DNA of 64,000 nucleotides from Fusarium oxysporum f. sp. lycopersici 4287. Taxonomy: Eukaryota; Ascomycota; Sordariomycetes; Hypocreales; Nectriaceae. Within the stretch, counting starts at the first letter, position 1. The number at the start of each line of letters is the position of its first letter. The stretch spans positions 3,364,850-3,428,849 of the forward strand of contig NC_030992.1 of the NCBI RefSeq assembly GCF_000149955.1, in the 5' to 3' direction. Of this stretch, positions 1 through 11,841 are shown piece by piece. Below the pieces are notes generated by a model. The model had not been told where the DNA came from, did no database searches, and saw nothing but the letters and a program-made list of their open reading frames with translations. Position numbers and translations under genes: made by a program.

Positions 1-1847
1 TATTGGAGACAGTATTTGGAAAACGAGTTGCGGGTGTTGACCAGGCCTTGAAGACCACCGAGGGTGCGTCCTCTAGTTCCGACAATGAGCATTGCAGGCT
101 GGTACATTTGGATCTGGTATTTTGTCAGCGCTGGAACTTGGCAACGGAGGTGCCTTTTCTGTTCACGTACTAGGACTTGAAAAGTCGTGTGTAACTTGCC
201 CACGGCATATTCAAGGACAATGTTGATGGCTCTGTTATTACCATTCCGAGCAACGATCCCCTTCATAACCGAGTCTGCATCGTCCCTGTACTGCTTGTCC
301 GTAAGTCGCAGTTCTTTTTCGACTACTCGCACGCAAACAACTTCGTCGCCATCGTCGACCAGTTCGTCAAGCAGCCACTGCAACGCATAATCGGAGTAGG
401 TATGCTCGTCAACCCCAACCATGAAACACCGCGATCTGCGCCTAGCCTGGTAACCCTTATGTCGAACATTGAGCGTAAATGAGATGGCATTATTCTTGGT
501 CGGTTCGCCGGTTGTAACATTGTCAAATGCGACATGCTTCTTGAACCTATCGGGCGGGGTCTCGGTTAGCGTCGCCATTGTCGTGAAAATGCCACAAAAT
601 AGAGACTGAGAACAATAACGATAGTTTTGAGAGGTAATTATAGGATGCGCGGGAAAGTGATAATGGGGATGAAGGTTAAGAATTGTCAGTGACGACTGTG
701 TCGACGGCAAGAGGAAGGTTCTGCGGGAATTTGGGGGCTGACGACTTGTCAGTGGCTGTGATGAAGGATGATGGCCTGACGATCCAGACCAAGCGAGCAG
801 GTAGCCAGAGGCGAAGACCATTTCCCCACGTCTACTGGAAGCTTTGTCGCAAACGGCGGGGTAACCATAATTGATAGTGGGAAGGCCAGTGGTGGAGTCG
901 AAAGGTTATTGTGAGGAATGGTCCAGCCAAGCGACCCAGTTCCACCTAAAGCCCGGGCAGGTTCCATCAATACGCCTCTGCATTGAGTTGTCTTCACGAG
1001 TGGGTGTTCAAACAGTCGATGCCGCTACCGCAATGCTCGTATCCGACCTGGATGGAAATGGTTGACCCATGTGGACCGAATTATTGATTTCGATGGTAAC
1101 ACACAGTCCACGCGACATGTTGCTTGGCATGGCGTCACATAGGTTTCCAGCCGGACCAATTTGAACCCAGTTTCGCCGATGTTCGTGTGCAGTACGCAGA
1201 ATGAAATCCGTTGGTGAAATAACGATTCTTCCAAAACAAAAACAAGAAATTCCAGTCTGCACCACGACGATCCGAATGGAGGTTTTTTGGCAGTTTACAT
1301 ATTGCCGTACCGTGTGTCAGGTTTGGTCAGGCCGATGTAAGGTTGCAAGTGCAATCCAGTATCGGGTTGAGGATATTGGTATTCGATCACAGCAAAAATT
1401 TGTGCAACGGGAGGGGGAAAAGATGAAAAAAGTTGCTACATACCTTGAGTGGTTAGGTGAGCTCGCACGGATGCGACTGTTGTTCATCTGTTGAGGATTT
1501 CCTTGGGGAAGTTGAGGGTTTGTCATTCTACGAAAAGAGACAGAGCCGGTGGATGATTTCCTTTGAATTGTCGAGTCCTGGCCTGGTACTGAATTTTGGT
1601 TGCTTTCACAGCTTGAGCTACGTCGAGGATCTGGTGCGAAGGAGATGCTTGACTTCCGAGCAGATGAATCGTCACCGTCGCTGGCCCGGACACTAGTATT
1701 GGATCCATCGACTGTGTTGGAATCTGGGAAGTAATCGACCTTTGCGTCTTCTGAGGCTGAGTTCCTTGGAGGGTTTACTGTTCTGGGGGAGACATCGGAG
1801 TCGGAACGCTTGGGCGGGTTTGGTTGAATCATTGCGGTTGTGGCCAT
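1..1847 (-). CDS. Universal stress protein (USP) family protein, 3' end missing
   Basis: Exons read on the minus strand are 1847-1444, 546-171 and 113-1, running off the window. The first exon encodes a disordered Ser/Pro/Arg-rich N-terminus of about 134 residues ending RASSPNHSR; fungal USP proteins carry such an extension, including the GSVSF and NPQLPQG patches seen here. The second exon encodes the start of the USP alpha/beta fold (RFKKHVAFDN, then FMVGVDEHTYSDYALQWLL). The third has the nucleotide-loop motif LIVGTRGRTLGG and NTRNSFSKYCLQ. Intron 1 (1443-547) has donor GTATGT, a GCTAAC branch site and acceptor GATAG; joining gives SPNHSR-FKKHVAFDN in phase. Intron 2 (170-114) is 57 nt and in frame, so it could be read through without a stop. 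USP proteins bind nucleotides and act in stress responses; the substrate is unknown. Odd point: intron 1 is 897 nt. The family call is firm; exon 1 assignment is good but needs RNA. Confidence 0.82.
547..1443 (-). other. Unusually long intron with an internal alternative start
   Basis: This is the inferred first intron of the stress-protein gene. At 897 nt it is about 17 times the usual intron length in this window. It holds no recognisable ORF on either strand. An ATG at 578 (context CGACAATGG) lies 32 nt before the acceptor and reads MATLTETPPDR straight into the USP exon in frame. A transcript starting inside the intron would therefore give a shorter protein without the disordered N-terminus. 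The intron could also hold an old insertion, but I see no terminal repeats. Confidence 0.6.
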
Positions 1848-3676
1848 GTTGCCTACGATACTGCGTCACAGAAGACGCGATCTGGTGGCAAACCGAGTTC
1901 AGCTTGTCGTTCGCGCCGGGTCGATACGTTCAATAATGATCGTGTATATCTGGGAACGAATGTGTGTAAGGTCTAACGATAATCAAGCTTATCGATGGTG
2001 AAGCTTGATGGGATAAAATGGACGTATGATGATGAAAAGCCAAGGTCAAAAGAGTTTCTTCTGTAAGGGCTTTCTGGTTGATGAGAAAGGAAAGAAAGCT
2101 TGAGCTTGCACGGAGCTGAGCTTCAGTCAAGTGTCTTGGTAGTTCCTCCCCAAGGCTATGCGTATTGCCAAGATGCAACTGCCGCCAAGACGGAGAGGCT
2201 AACCAGTTGATGGGTAAGCTTGGCTTGGCTCTTGATTTAGGGAAACACCAAATCACAAGGAGGAAGGAGTGAACGCGGCTGACGGTAACGTGGGGCTTAG
2301 GAGAGTCAAGTTTGTGACGTTGAATGACGCGGTTCCGAAGTCAAGAAAGGAAGATGGGAGCTGAAGTTGAGATGCAGATGCGGGCGCAAGTTGAGACGCG
2401 GAGCTTGAGCCAAGATGCAACGCCGAGGTCGATCAGATCTGGCGGAAGTAGTAGAAAGTGTGGAGAAGGACCTCTACAATTGATTCATCAATAGATCGAA
2501 CCGGAGTGGCTGTGAATATAGAAGAAAGGCAAGTCGTCGTAATAATGGAGATGAAAGTTGGTGGTGGCTGTGGTGTTGTAGCCTGGGCCTTTCTGAGGAA
2601 GCGGAGCTGATAGTGGCCGCAGATTACGAAAGGCAACGGAGGACAGCGAATAGATAAAAGCACGGAGTAAAGACTCTTAATCTTTGTAACGGGGTCGAGT
2701 GAGTAAAGTCAGAAGACGGTGTAGGCGTTTGCGTTTTGTTTGCAATCAGTTTGTGGTGAAAGAGATGAAGCCACAATCAAGGCATAGGTCAGCCGAGATT
2801 CAGCCCAAAACAATAAGATTTTAAGGTTATTGCCAGGGAACGGCGAGACCACGTTTTCAGATCTTGGTTTTTAGGTTTGGAAGAGACGAAGACCAAAGAC
2901 AGGTGGGTGGGAGAGTGGGAGGTCTAGGTAGTCTCACTATTGTTTCCTTAGGCAGAGAGAGATGTCATGATACAGTACCTAGCGAGGAGGTCGGTAGCTG
3001 GATAATATGGGCTTGGTCACATTAAACGAGGGAGACAACGTGAGGAGGCCAAAGAGGATGGATGGGATGGGTTGAGGGACGGTGCCGAACGGATCGGCCC
3101 TTGGTCCACGTCAGGACTGACTGGGTGTAGGCCCGAAAAGGTCTGGGAGGGTTGAAATTAAACTGGGCAGCAACAACGTCAACAGTAGTGGTGTATTATT
3201 ATCAGCCGAGATTTGAATTTATGATATATTACAGAAGCTGCGTGAGAACGTGCGTTGGAAAACACGTTCAAGGGTTAAAATGGCGTGAATCTGCAGAGAT
3301 CGCCAACAGCTAATAAAAAGAGACTTGAGGTGAAAACAAGGTTGATGATAGCGAAAGTGCAAAACGTACAGCTGACGTAAATACGCCAAAGTAAGCCGTT
3401 GCAGTGCCGCTCTTCAGGGATTGGATAATTATTGTGTGTCGGGTGTGACAACAACTGCAGGCCAAGACACAGCTCGATTTGCATGCGAGAAAGCATGTGT
3501 TGACTGGGCTGAACCATTGGTTGACCAGGATGAACCACGGGCAGGGTCTCTATCATTTTTGCAACACAGACACAGAGATAACAGAGAGACCAGAGGCCTC
3601 TTGAATTTATCCAGAGAAGAAGAGGAAATGAACGACACGCGAGCAAGGAGACCGGTCACAAGCCCACTCACACTGA

Positions 3677-3837
3677 TACTGGCCCCAGGCTGGGGGAGGC
3701 AAGAAAACTGAGGACCTTTATCTTACATGACAAAAATAACTAATCTAAAGGCTTTCCAAATCTACACTAAATTACCTAAATCATTTTATCACTTAGGATA
3801 GAGGTCCTAAGTTTTCTTGCTCCCTGAGGGCCAGGTA
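3677..3837 (+). mobile_element. MITE-like element, copy 1
   Basis: A non-coding element of about 160 bp with long imperfect terminal inverted repeats. The left arm (3677-3725) contains GCAAGAAAACTGAGGACC. The right arm (3792-3837), read in reverse complement, contains GCAAGAAAACTTAGGACC. Both arms start with a C(C)TGGCCC block and are flanked by TA, which suggests a TA target duplication as in Tc1/mariner elements. The internal sequence matches copy 2 at 44618-44755, including ACCTAAATC followed by a T/A run and ACTTAGGATA. It encodes no transposase, so it would be non-autonomous. The ends do not match the Fusarium mimp repeat as I remember it. Confidence 0.75.
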
Positions 3838-3840
3838 AGC

Positions 3841-3858
3841 AACACAACACAACACAAC
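3841..3858 (+). repeat. Short ACAAC tandem run
   Basis: About four units of a CACAA/ACAAC pentamer immediately right of MITE copy 1. It may be chance or a trace of the insertion site. Confidence 0.6.
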
Positions 3859-4762
3859 GCTATTATGATCCCTGAGAGTTTTTGATCACATGGAAACTCT
3901 TTCAACACTCTTTGATGCCACTCCAACAAGTAGGACAGCTTACCGGCGAATAGATATCCACTTAATAAGGGGCGCTTAGTTCGGCCGGCTTCCCCTCACT
4001 AATGCCACCTTGTTTGCTTGGGCAGCCAAAAGCACACAATGATCTTCTTGCTGTGAAGCGAAGCTCAAGATAAATAATGGAAGGCAGCACAGATTTCAGG
4101 TAAAGTGTCAATGTCTTGGCCCCGGCAACAACGTCCCGAGTGTGACTCCCACCGGTGACCGCCAAGAGCACAAGCGTATCACGTAGCAAACTGTATTTGT
4201 GTTATGATATGTACCATGGCGGCGTCGGAACCGGTTCTTTGGGCACGATTCGGTACAAGAAGCCCTCCTTTCATCCCGCTCCCCCCGGGCGGAGTCATCT
4301 CACTCTCGGGCTTCAGTGGAGAGGCACGCTAATGGTGGGGCCGAGCCGACTCAGGACAGAGCCTCTGCAGATGAATTGAGATCCATCATCCCTCCCATAC
4401 GACAAGCCGAATCAGCTTCAACGGCACTAACCAAACAGTTTTTACTATGGATCAATACCAAGAATTTCTCACTAGGCGGACAACAAACAGACATGCAGGG
4501 AACCTCAAGCGAGGAACAGTCAGCTCGTCACTCGTCTTTCTTTTGCACAACTCCTCACCGCATCGTTTCGTTGCACCAGATTAATTATTGAGCCACTACC
4601 AAGCACAACGTATCAGCCAGTGAATTTCCTTATCGAGACCACATGAGTATCCCCTGTTCTTTCAGCTGTCAAAGTCAAATAATTCATCAGCCCTGCCATT
4701 ATCCGACAGAGCATGGGAGTGGAAGAGCACCTTGCGGATACCGGTACCTCTCCACACTAGGG

Positions 4763-5346
4763 CTACCAAAGAACCGGAATTTCGGAAGGTCTCCTGCGCA
4801 CCATCATGGTGACATGGTCTGACTCGACCACGTATGTGTCGTTAAAGACGGCGGTGAAGCTATCTTCATCAGCCACGAGAACACAATATCTCATTGCTTT
4901 TGCCAACTGAGCTAACCTAGGCTCTGGAAATCACGAGCCAATACACTGAGTGGCACAGACTCGGGAACACAAATGCCGAGATACATCTCGAACCTCTCGA
5001 GGCTTCATCCAACGAGCATACATGTACATGCCAAAACATTATAGGCATCATCAGGCAGCCCGCGGAGTGTTATCATCGGTGCTATGGCAGGGCAAACTTG
5101 TCCACAACATTTCATAGGACTTCCTACAAGGTCTTCCTTGAAATATACAATGGAAAGCTTGGTTGGCATTTCTTGGTCTCCCAGAGCAAAACAGATTCCG
5201 TACGTGTGGCTAATAAGCATCCACGGAAACTGAAAGTCGTATACTAGTTCACCAAGCCTGCAATCGCTAACACACCAGACCTCGAAGATCATACTTGAAG
5301 GACTGTCCTTGTTGCAACACAACCTTGATTCCTTTTTCTGGCCCAT
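4763..5346 (-). pseudogene. Possible degenerate protein-coding remnant, unrecognised
   Basis: A minus-strand ORF from 5346 to 5005 (113 codons) reads like protein, for example LVYDFQFPW and ISHTYGICFALGDQE. It ends in TGA, but the same frame stays open and plausible to a TAG near 4906 (MYLGICVPESVPLSV). A second frame then continues with protein-like sequence (MRYCVLVADEDSFTAV) to a TAG at 4763-4765. An in-frame stop plus a frame change fits a decayed gene or fragment. I recognise no family. It could also be chance ORFs; codon statistics were not computed. Confidence 0.25.
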
Positions 5347-6476
5347 GCCGCACTAATCGATTATGCCGCTTACTCAACGGTCCTCATCGATGAATCAATA
5401 TGAGCCTCCATCTGTCCGATACTAGCTGATGGCCGAACCCTACAGCGCCGGGAGGAAGTCTTTCACATAGCTTCCGCACATCAATGAGCTACACATCACG
5501 CAGTAAATCAGTTCAGCCAAGATAACGGAATATCTATTAGCTATTTATCAAGCAGACTAGGTACAAAATGAGGATTATTTTAACATATCATTCTAAGTGG
5601 CACAACCTCAGGCTGACATTAAGGCATAAGCGATATAGCTAATAATATAATTCGTTTTCCCCAAATATTCCTATGTCGTATTAAATACAAAGAATTTTTG
5701 GTGGTAAGGCATCACAGAGTGATCTAAGTGGCTAAAACAAGGTACACAAAGCCCATCACCAATGTTATGTTTGACTTGAGGAACTATAACTCAAGCCCCA
5801 AAACAATAAAGAGGGCTTTTTGTGACTATGTTTCAAACCTTTGCCATTCGTCAAGGGTTATGGCTTATCAGCTTTTCTGGTTTTGTAGCCGATTGCTCAA
5901 TTTCGTCGTGGACCATCTGGTATTCGCACCATTAGGGTTCCTCAGCACATTTCGAGACCAGATTCTAACAGATAAACCCCAATTGTGATTCCCCTGTTAT
6001 GATTAGGTACGCAACAACGAACGACTCGTATCAAAATTATTCTCAGTTGTACGGGGAACTCAATGCAAATTGTAACTGCGAAGCCTGTACAAGAACCGGT
6101 TTCCAGAACTGACATAATTCATAATGGTGATATAGACTTTTAGGATCATGATATTTGATTAAACGACTTTTGATTCCTTTTATTCTTCATAGCCTTTTCA
6201 CAGGCTCTCGTACCTCTAGGAGGAAGTGCCATATCTCTGCCGCACATACAGCTAAACTCGAGAAATTCTCAAGCTCTTGCACGAGCATCACCAACTCCGA
6301 GACGCCTTTGCCATGCCATGCATCCTATCAAGTCGGCCTGCATAACCCCAGGTATTCTCCTGACCCTGGGTCGTTTGGAGGATCCAGCCACAGCGCTCTA
6401 TGCGCTTGTTTCGGGCTTGAATCGAAGACCCCATGAAATGTGAGAAAAACGACTAGTCAGTTCTCTCTTTAGCACC

Positions 6477-8015
6477 TCAGTTATAGGTGCGGGACAGGTT
6501 TCGGAGATACCAGTCCACAAGCTTTCGTCCCACCTTAGCCTCAGAGATGTGAATGAGGTCCTGTAGGATTGTTAGTTTATGTTGAGATACTGGATTGGGC
6601 CATGAAACTTACGCCTTGGAGAGCATAGTCAAGGTCGCTGACGTTGACGAGCTCACCCTCAAGCAGACCCTGGTCCTGCCATCGCAATTGCTTAGTTCGC
6701 TGCTTGGTAACCAGGAGCCATGATCGAAGCTCCTCGGGCTTCACCTCGAGGAAACCAGCGAGCTTGTTAAGATCCATGGTGGTGTAGAGGCGGAGGTAAG
6801 ACTTGATGGTGGGGCTCCACATGTTGGTCTTGACCTCATCCATGAAGACAGCGAGGTGGTGCTCGACGGGGTCGATGTTGGCCTCGGGGTTCTCAAAGTC
6901 CGGAGGAACGGGGGAGATGAACTTGGGGCACGCTGCGCGGAAGAGCTCCTCGAAGATGGGGAGGGACTCGGGGCCACCGCGCTGGAGCTTGAGGAGTTGG
7001 TCGCCATACTTCTCACGGAGGGCGCTGTGAATGGTGTCGTCCAGACGAGTGGGCTGGAAAGCGACGCAGATAGCAATAAGAGCGTACATCTGCTCGTTCT
7101 TTTTAGTGATAGAGTCGTACTGGGCGCTCTTCTGGAAGTTCTTGGTCCTCGAGACGTAGATGAGGATATGGCTGAACATGCGGATGGCATCGGCGTAACG
7201 GTGCTGCATCATGTAGGAGAAACCCACGTAGTAGTAGGTGGTGAAGTGAGCAGCCATGACGCGGGCGAACATGGCCTTCTTGTTGAGCTCGATATCATCA
7301 AGGGTCTTGAGAGCCAGGCTGAAATCTCCGAGGAGACAGTGGACTCGGAGAAGACCAATAATGGAGAAGTAGCCCAGCATCTTGTAGAGGTTCTTGGAGC
7401 CATATTCACCGGCAACGGCCAAAGGATCCTCGTTACGCTTCATGGCTGCGAGCTGCTCGGTGATCTGGGATCGCTGGATAAGGGAGTACAGGACGTTGAG
7501 AACACTGTAGCAGCCCCAGGTGTTGGGGTTCTCGCGGAGAGCCTGACGCTCCTCCTCGTTGGTTGTTTGCCGGGCAATTCGCATACGGTACGAGGAGAAA
7601 GAGTTGAACTGGTAAATGAACTCATCGATAACATCCCAAGCCCAGTAGTACTGCAGAAATATTTATTAGCCCTATCCAACTCAACATCTAACTTTGTGAG
7701 ACCAACGGAAGGGGGCTCGAGATCGACGGGGCCCTCGGAGTTCAAGATAAAATGAAACAAGCTGCAGTAAGCATCGTAGCTCTGGAACTTGGCCTCAAGA
7801 GGCGCCTGGAAATCGAGAGGCTGAGCGGCCTGCACAAGTCGAGCCTGGATATCGTCGGTCTGCGCGGTGAGGTTCAAAGAAGTGGTGCGGCTGAGATCAT
7901 CACCATCCTCATACTGAACATGCTCCTTGTACTCGGCCACCAGAGCCTCCTCCTCGACATCGCTGTCGTCATCGATGGCGCGGGCCGGAGCCACGCCGTT
8001 TTGGTAAGTAGCCAT
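6477..8015 (-). CDS. Eukaryotic translation initiation factor 3 subunit L
   Basis: Three exons (8015-7707, 7650-6613, 6560-6477) encode 476 residues, the usual eIF3L length. eIF3L is a PCI-domain subunit of the cytoplasmic eIF3 complex, which scaffolds 43S pre-initiation complexes. Family sequence is clear: after an acidic N-terminus the protein runs DLEPPS-YYWAWDVIDEF across intron 1, then a helical repeat region, the PCI region near residues 290-430, and a C-terminus ending DWYLRNLSRTYN. Intron 1 (7706-7651) uses a slightly weak GTTGGT donor chosen because it restores the YYWAWDVIDEF motif; intron 2 (6612-6561) has GTAAGT and CTAAC signals. The start at 8015 (MATYQNG) is preferred over an in-frame ATG at 8099, because residues between are Arg-rich and look like leader. 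It diverges from EFL1 across about 595 bp. Confidence 0.95.
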
Positions 8016-8609
8016 CGTGTCTTGTAGAGTCGAGTCGCGCGTCGGTCTCGCTCGTCTCGTCTCGTCTCGTCGTCGCGGTGAGGGGGGAAATTTTATCAAC
8101 GATGCGATTTTTTTGGTGAACTAGGGCTTCCGTTTGGCGGGCACACGCGGGGTCGATGCTTAGTCATTCGGATTTAGTGGGGTGCTTCAGCTTGTGAGCT
8201 TGAGAATTCAGCCTTTCAAGGTGTAGCAGCTTTTGCTGGACAACAAGATTTACCTTGGTTTTTGGTGTCTCAGGCTCTTTGCGTATGTATGAGTCATTCT
8301 TAGTCGATTTGCAGATATACTGAGCCAAAAGTGCCTGATGAAGTCTAAATTTGCTGACCATCGTGTGCAGTTAAGGATTAGATTAGTCACACTATGAGTA
8401 ACGGCTAGGCAAAGTATCACTCAAACAACTACAAAGATCGATATAAGTTTGGGTTTGGAAAATTGAAGTTGGAGGCTTTAGAGCTACTGCCTCGCTGGTA
8501 CAGCAGATTCCTTCCTCCCCATATTTAGAAATTTTACTTGACATCCTAGACATCCTCTATCTTTAACACTATCACTTCAACCTACCCTACTCGAATCACT
8601 GTCGTCATA
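8016..8609. promoter_or_regulatory. Divergent promoter region of eIF3L and EFL1
   Basis: 594 bp between two start codons pointing apart. It must hold both promoters unless a long leader extends into the neighbour. Near the eIF3L side is a CTCGT tandem run (8047-8075). No TATA box is evident. A run of T/C-rich sequence precedes the EFL1 start. Confidence 0.6.
8047..8075 (+). repeat. CTCGT pentanucleotide tandem run
   Basis: About five imperfect CTCGT units, lying in the probable 5' leader of eIF3L (read as ACGAG in the mRNA). Confidence 0.7.
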
Positions 8610-11600
8610 ATGCCTGTCGTCACTCCAGATAAGCTGGCAAGTCTGCAAAGACAGTCCAGTGATATTCGAAATGTCAGTACAGTCTCATGAACAAGAGAGT
8701 ATACAGTCTAACGTCTTACAGATTTGCATTTTGGCCCACGTTGACCATGGCAAAACTTCACTTACCGATGCTCTCCTTGCCACAAATGGCATCATCTCGC
8801 CAAAGCTGGCGGGCAAGATCCGATATCTTGACTCTAGACCTGATGAACAGATACGAGGAATCACAATGGAGTCTTCAGCTATCTCACTCTACTTCGCCAT
8901 GCGTCGGAAAGCAGCCCCCGATGCTGATCACGAGGACAAGGAGTACCTTGTCAACTTGATCGATTCACCTGGTCATATCGATTTCAGCTCAGAAGTCTCA
9001 ACAGCCTCAAGATTGTGTGATGGAGCTGTTGTTCTTGTTGATGCTGTTGAGGGAGTCTGCAGTCAAACAGTCACTGTTCTTCGTCAAACATGGACAGAGA
9101 AGCTAAAGCCCCTGCTCGTCATTAATAAGATTGATCGACTTGTGACAGAACTCAAAATGACACCAGGAGAAGCATATATCCACTTGAATAAGCTATTAGA
9201 ACAGGTAAACGCTGTGCTAGGAAGTTTCTTTCAGGGCGAGCGTATGGAGGAGGACCTCAACTGGAGGGAAAGAATGGAGGAGCGAGTCAATGCAGCCACA
9301 GCAGCCAAAGAATCAGCAATCGCCGACCAAGTCAGCGATACAGGAGAGGTGCAATTCGAGGAAAGAGACGATGAAGATATCTACTTTGCTCCTGAAAAGA
9401 ACAACGTTATTTTCAGCAGCGCCATCGATGGATGGGCATTCACCTGCAGACAATTCGCTGCCATGTATGAGAAGAAGCTGGGCATTAAGCGTGGAATTAT
9501 GGAAAAGGTTCTATGGGGCAACTTCTATCTGGACCCCAAGACGAAGAAGATCCTGGGTCCTAAGCATCTCAAGGGAAGAAATCTGAAGCCCTTGTTTGTG
9601 CAATTGGTACTGGAGCCAGTATGGACTGTCTATCAAGCTACAGTGGGAGGTGATAACGGGCAGGGTGATCGAGATCTGCTGGAAAAGGTCACCAAGTCCC
9701 TCGGAATCAAGATCACCCCTCACATGCTCAAGTCGCGAGATCAGAAGCTTCTCATGACGACAATTTTCGCAAACTGGCTTCCCTTGTCAACAGCACTACT
9801 GGTGTCAGTCATTGAATCTCTGCCTTCGCCTCCGGCCGCTCAGGCTGCACGACTTCCCGAGCTGATCGAAGAATCCCCAGGATCTGAGCACATTGACCAG
9901 ACTATCAAGGACGCCATGATCTCTTTCAAACATGAAAAGTCTGACCCTGTGGTTGCCTACGTCAGTAAAATGGTTTCTATTCCCGAGAGTGAACTTCCCG
10001 AAAACAAGCGACGGGCTGGAACCCAGATGAGTGGCGAAGAGGCCCGAGAGCTTGCACGAAAGAAGCGAGCTGAAGCTGCTCGAGCCCAGGCTGCAGCTGG
10101 TGAGAATGGTGTTGACAGCATGGCGACCTCGATGGATGCCATCAATCTTGACGATTACGCCCCTGAGCTGGAAGAGAAGAAGGTTGATCCTGAGCACCTT
10201 ATCGGCTTCGCTCGTATTTACTCGGGAACACTTTCCGTTGGCGATAAGCTCTACGTTATTCCTCCAAAATGGTCACCTGCTGAGCCAAGCGCCGATCCTG
10301 AGCCTCAAGAAGTCACTGTTACTGCGCTCTATATGCTCATGGGACGAAACCTTGAAGCTCTAGATTCAGTTCCTGCCGGCTGTGTCTTTGGTATTGGTGG
10401 TCTCGAGGGCAAGATTCTCAAATCTGGTACCTTGTGCAGTCGCCGTGACGGCGCCGTCAACCTCGCCGGTGTCACCATGCTGGGCAAGCCTATTGTTCGC
10501 GTTGCACTGGAACCTGTGAACCCCGCCGATCTTGACAAGATGATCCATGGGCTCAAGCTTCTGGTTCAGAGCGACCCTTGTGCTGAGTATGAGCTTCTGG
10601 GTAGTGGTGAACATGTGTTATTGACTGCAGGTGAGCTGCATCTTGAGCGATGCTTGACTGATCTCAAGGAGCGGTTTGCTCTGTGCGATATTCAACCTGG
10701 TGCTCCTATTGTTCCCTACCGAGAGACAATTGTCCGAGCTGAAGAGATGCGGCCTCCCGCGAACAAGGAGCTAGGTCGTGGTGCGGTTGTGGCTACAACA
10801 AGCTCCAAGCAAGTGACTCTCTCGCTCCGTGTGCAGCCAATCCCCGAAAACGTAACAGACTTTTTGGTCAAGAATGGCGATGCTGTTAAGCGAGTCTACG
10901 ACCGCGGGGCCAAGAAGGATGATGAGAGCGAAGAAATCGTGGCTGAAGCTGATGTTGCAGCTGGAAACACCCTGTCCGTGGAAGACTTCAAGAAGCAACT
11001 TAAGGAGAAGCTTGAAGGTGGAAAGGGCAGAGATATCTGGAAGGACTCTATTGATAAGATTGTGGCCTTCGGACCTCGACGTACTGGACCAAACCTACTT
11101 ATCGATGCTACTGCAGATGGTATCTTCTCTAAGGCTTTTGCTACTGAAAAGACTGTCGAGACTGCACCTCGTGCCGATGAGTCTCTTCACCCTAGCCATC
11201 TTACTGACAAGATCTCATACGCCTTCCAACTTGCTACGGCTCAGGGTCCTCTGTGCAACGAGCCACTTCAGGGCGTTGCGGTCTTTATTGAGGATGTTAC
11301 CCTGAACCTCGCCGAGGACGACTCCTCTGCACGGGACAAACTTGGTCGTCTTACTGGTGAGATCATCAGAACCTTCCAATCTTCTCTTCGCGCAGGTTTC
11401 ATGGACTGGTCTCCCCGTCTCATGCTTGCCATGTACAGTGTCGAAATTCAAGCATCTACAGAAGTCCTCGGTCGTGTATACGATGTTCTTACCCGTCGTC
11501 GCGGTCGTGTCAACGCCGAACTCATGAAAGAAGGTACACCATTCTTCACAATTCAAGCACTGGTTCCCGTAGCCGAGAGTTTCGGATTTGCCGACGAGAT

Positions 11601-11841
11601 GCGTAAGCGTACCAGTGGCGCGGCCCAGCCACAGCTGATCTTTGCTGGCTTTGAGATTCTGGATGAAGATCCTTTCTGGGTACCTTTCACAGAAGATGAT
11701 CTCGAGGATCTTGGTGAGTTGGCTGACAAGGAGAACGTGGCAAAGCGATATATGGATGGAGTGAGGAGAAAGAAGGGATTGCTTGTCGAAGGAAGAAATG
11801 TTGCTACAGACGCAGAGAAGCAAAAGACACTGAAGAGGTAG
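8610..11841 (+). CDS. RIA1: Ribosome assembly GTPase EFL1 (elongation factor-like 1, RIA1)
   Basis: Two exons (8610-8672, 8722-11841) encode 1060 residues; yeast EFL1 is about 1110. EFL1 is an EF-2-like cytoplasmic GTPase that works with the SBDS protein to release eIF6/Tif6 from pre-60S subunits. Residues 26-33 are the G1 loop (AHVDHGKT), G3 DSPGH is near 102 and G4 NKID near 156. Before domain II there is an insertion rich in Lys/Glu/Ala (around residues 440-500), typical of EFL1 and absent from EF-2. EF-G IV/V-like domains follow (for example YSVEIQASTEVLGRVYDVL). Intron 1 (8673-8721) has GTCAGT and CTAAC signals. The upstream ATG at 8610 (MPVVTPDKLASLQ) is used; starting at 8659 would read intron sequence. 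Confidence 0.95.

Larger units (their letters stand above)
1848..6476. other. Gene-poor intergenic region
   Basis: 4.6 kb between the stress-protein start and the eIF3L stop. Roughly 1850-2700 is probably promoter and 5' leader of the stress-protein gene: on its coding strand it is pyrimidine-rich and has several short chance ORFs. It contains MITE copy 1 (3677-3837), a small ACAAC run (3841-3858) and a possible degenerate coding stretch (4763-5346). The parts at 5350-6470 are AT-rich and I recognise nothing in them. Confidence 0.5.

Noticed and set aside
4893..4918. A tRNA A-box-like string on the minus strand (TTAGCTCAGTTGGC)
   Set aside because: No anticodon arm, no T-arm in the right place and no matching 3' acceptor stem; a GGTTCGAG string nearby lies on the wrong side.
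5533..5650. Possible terminal inverted repeats (TATTAGCTAT) about 120 bp apart
   Set aside because: Only about 10 matching AT-rich bases, with no second copy and no target duplication seen.
6856..7755. 299-codon plus-strand ORF
   Set aside because: It lies antisense over the firmly identified eIF3L exon and is Val/Glu/Leu-rich as a reverse reading of biased codons would be.
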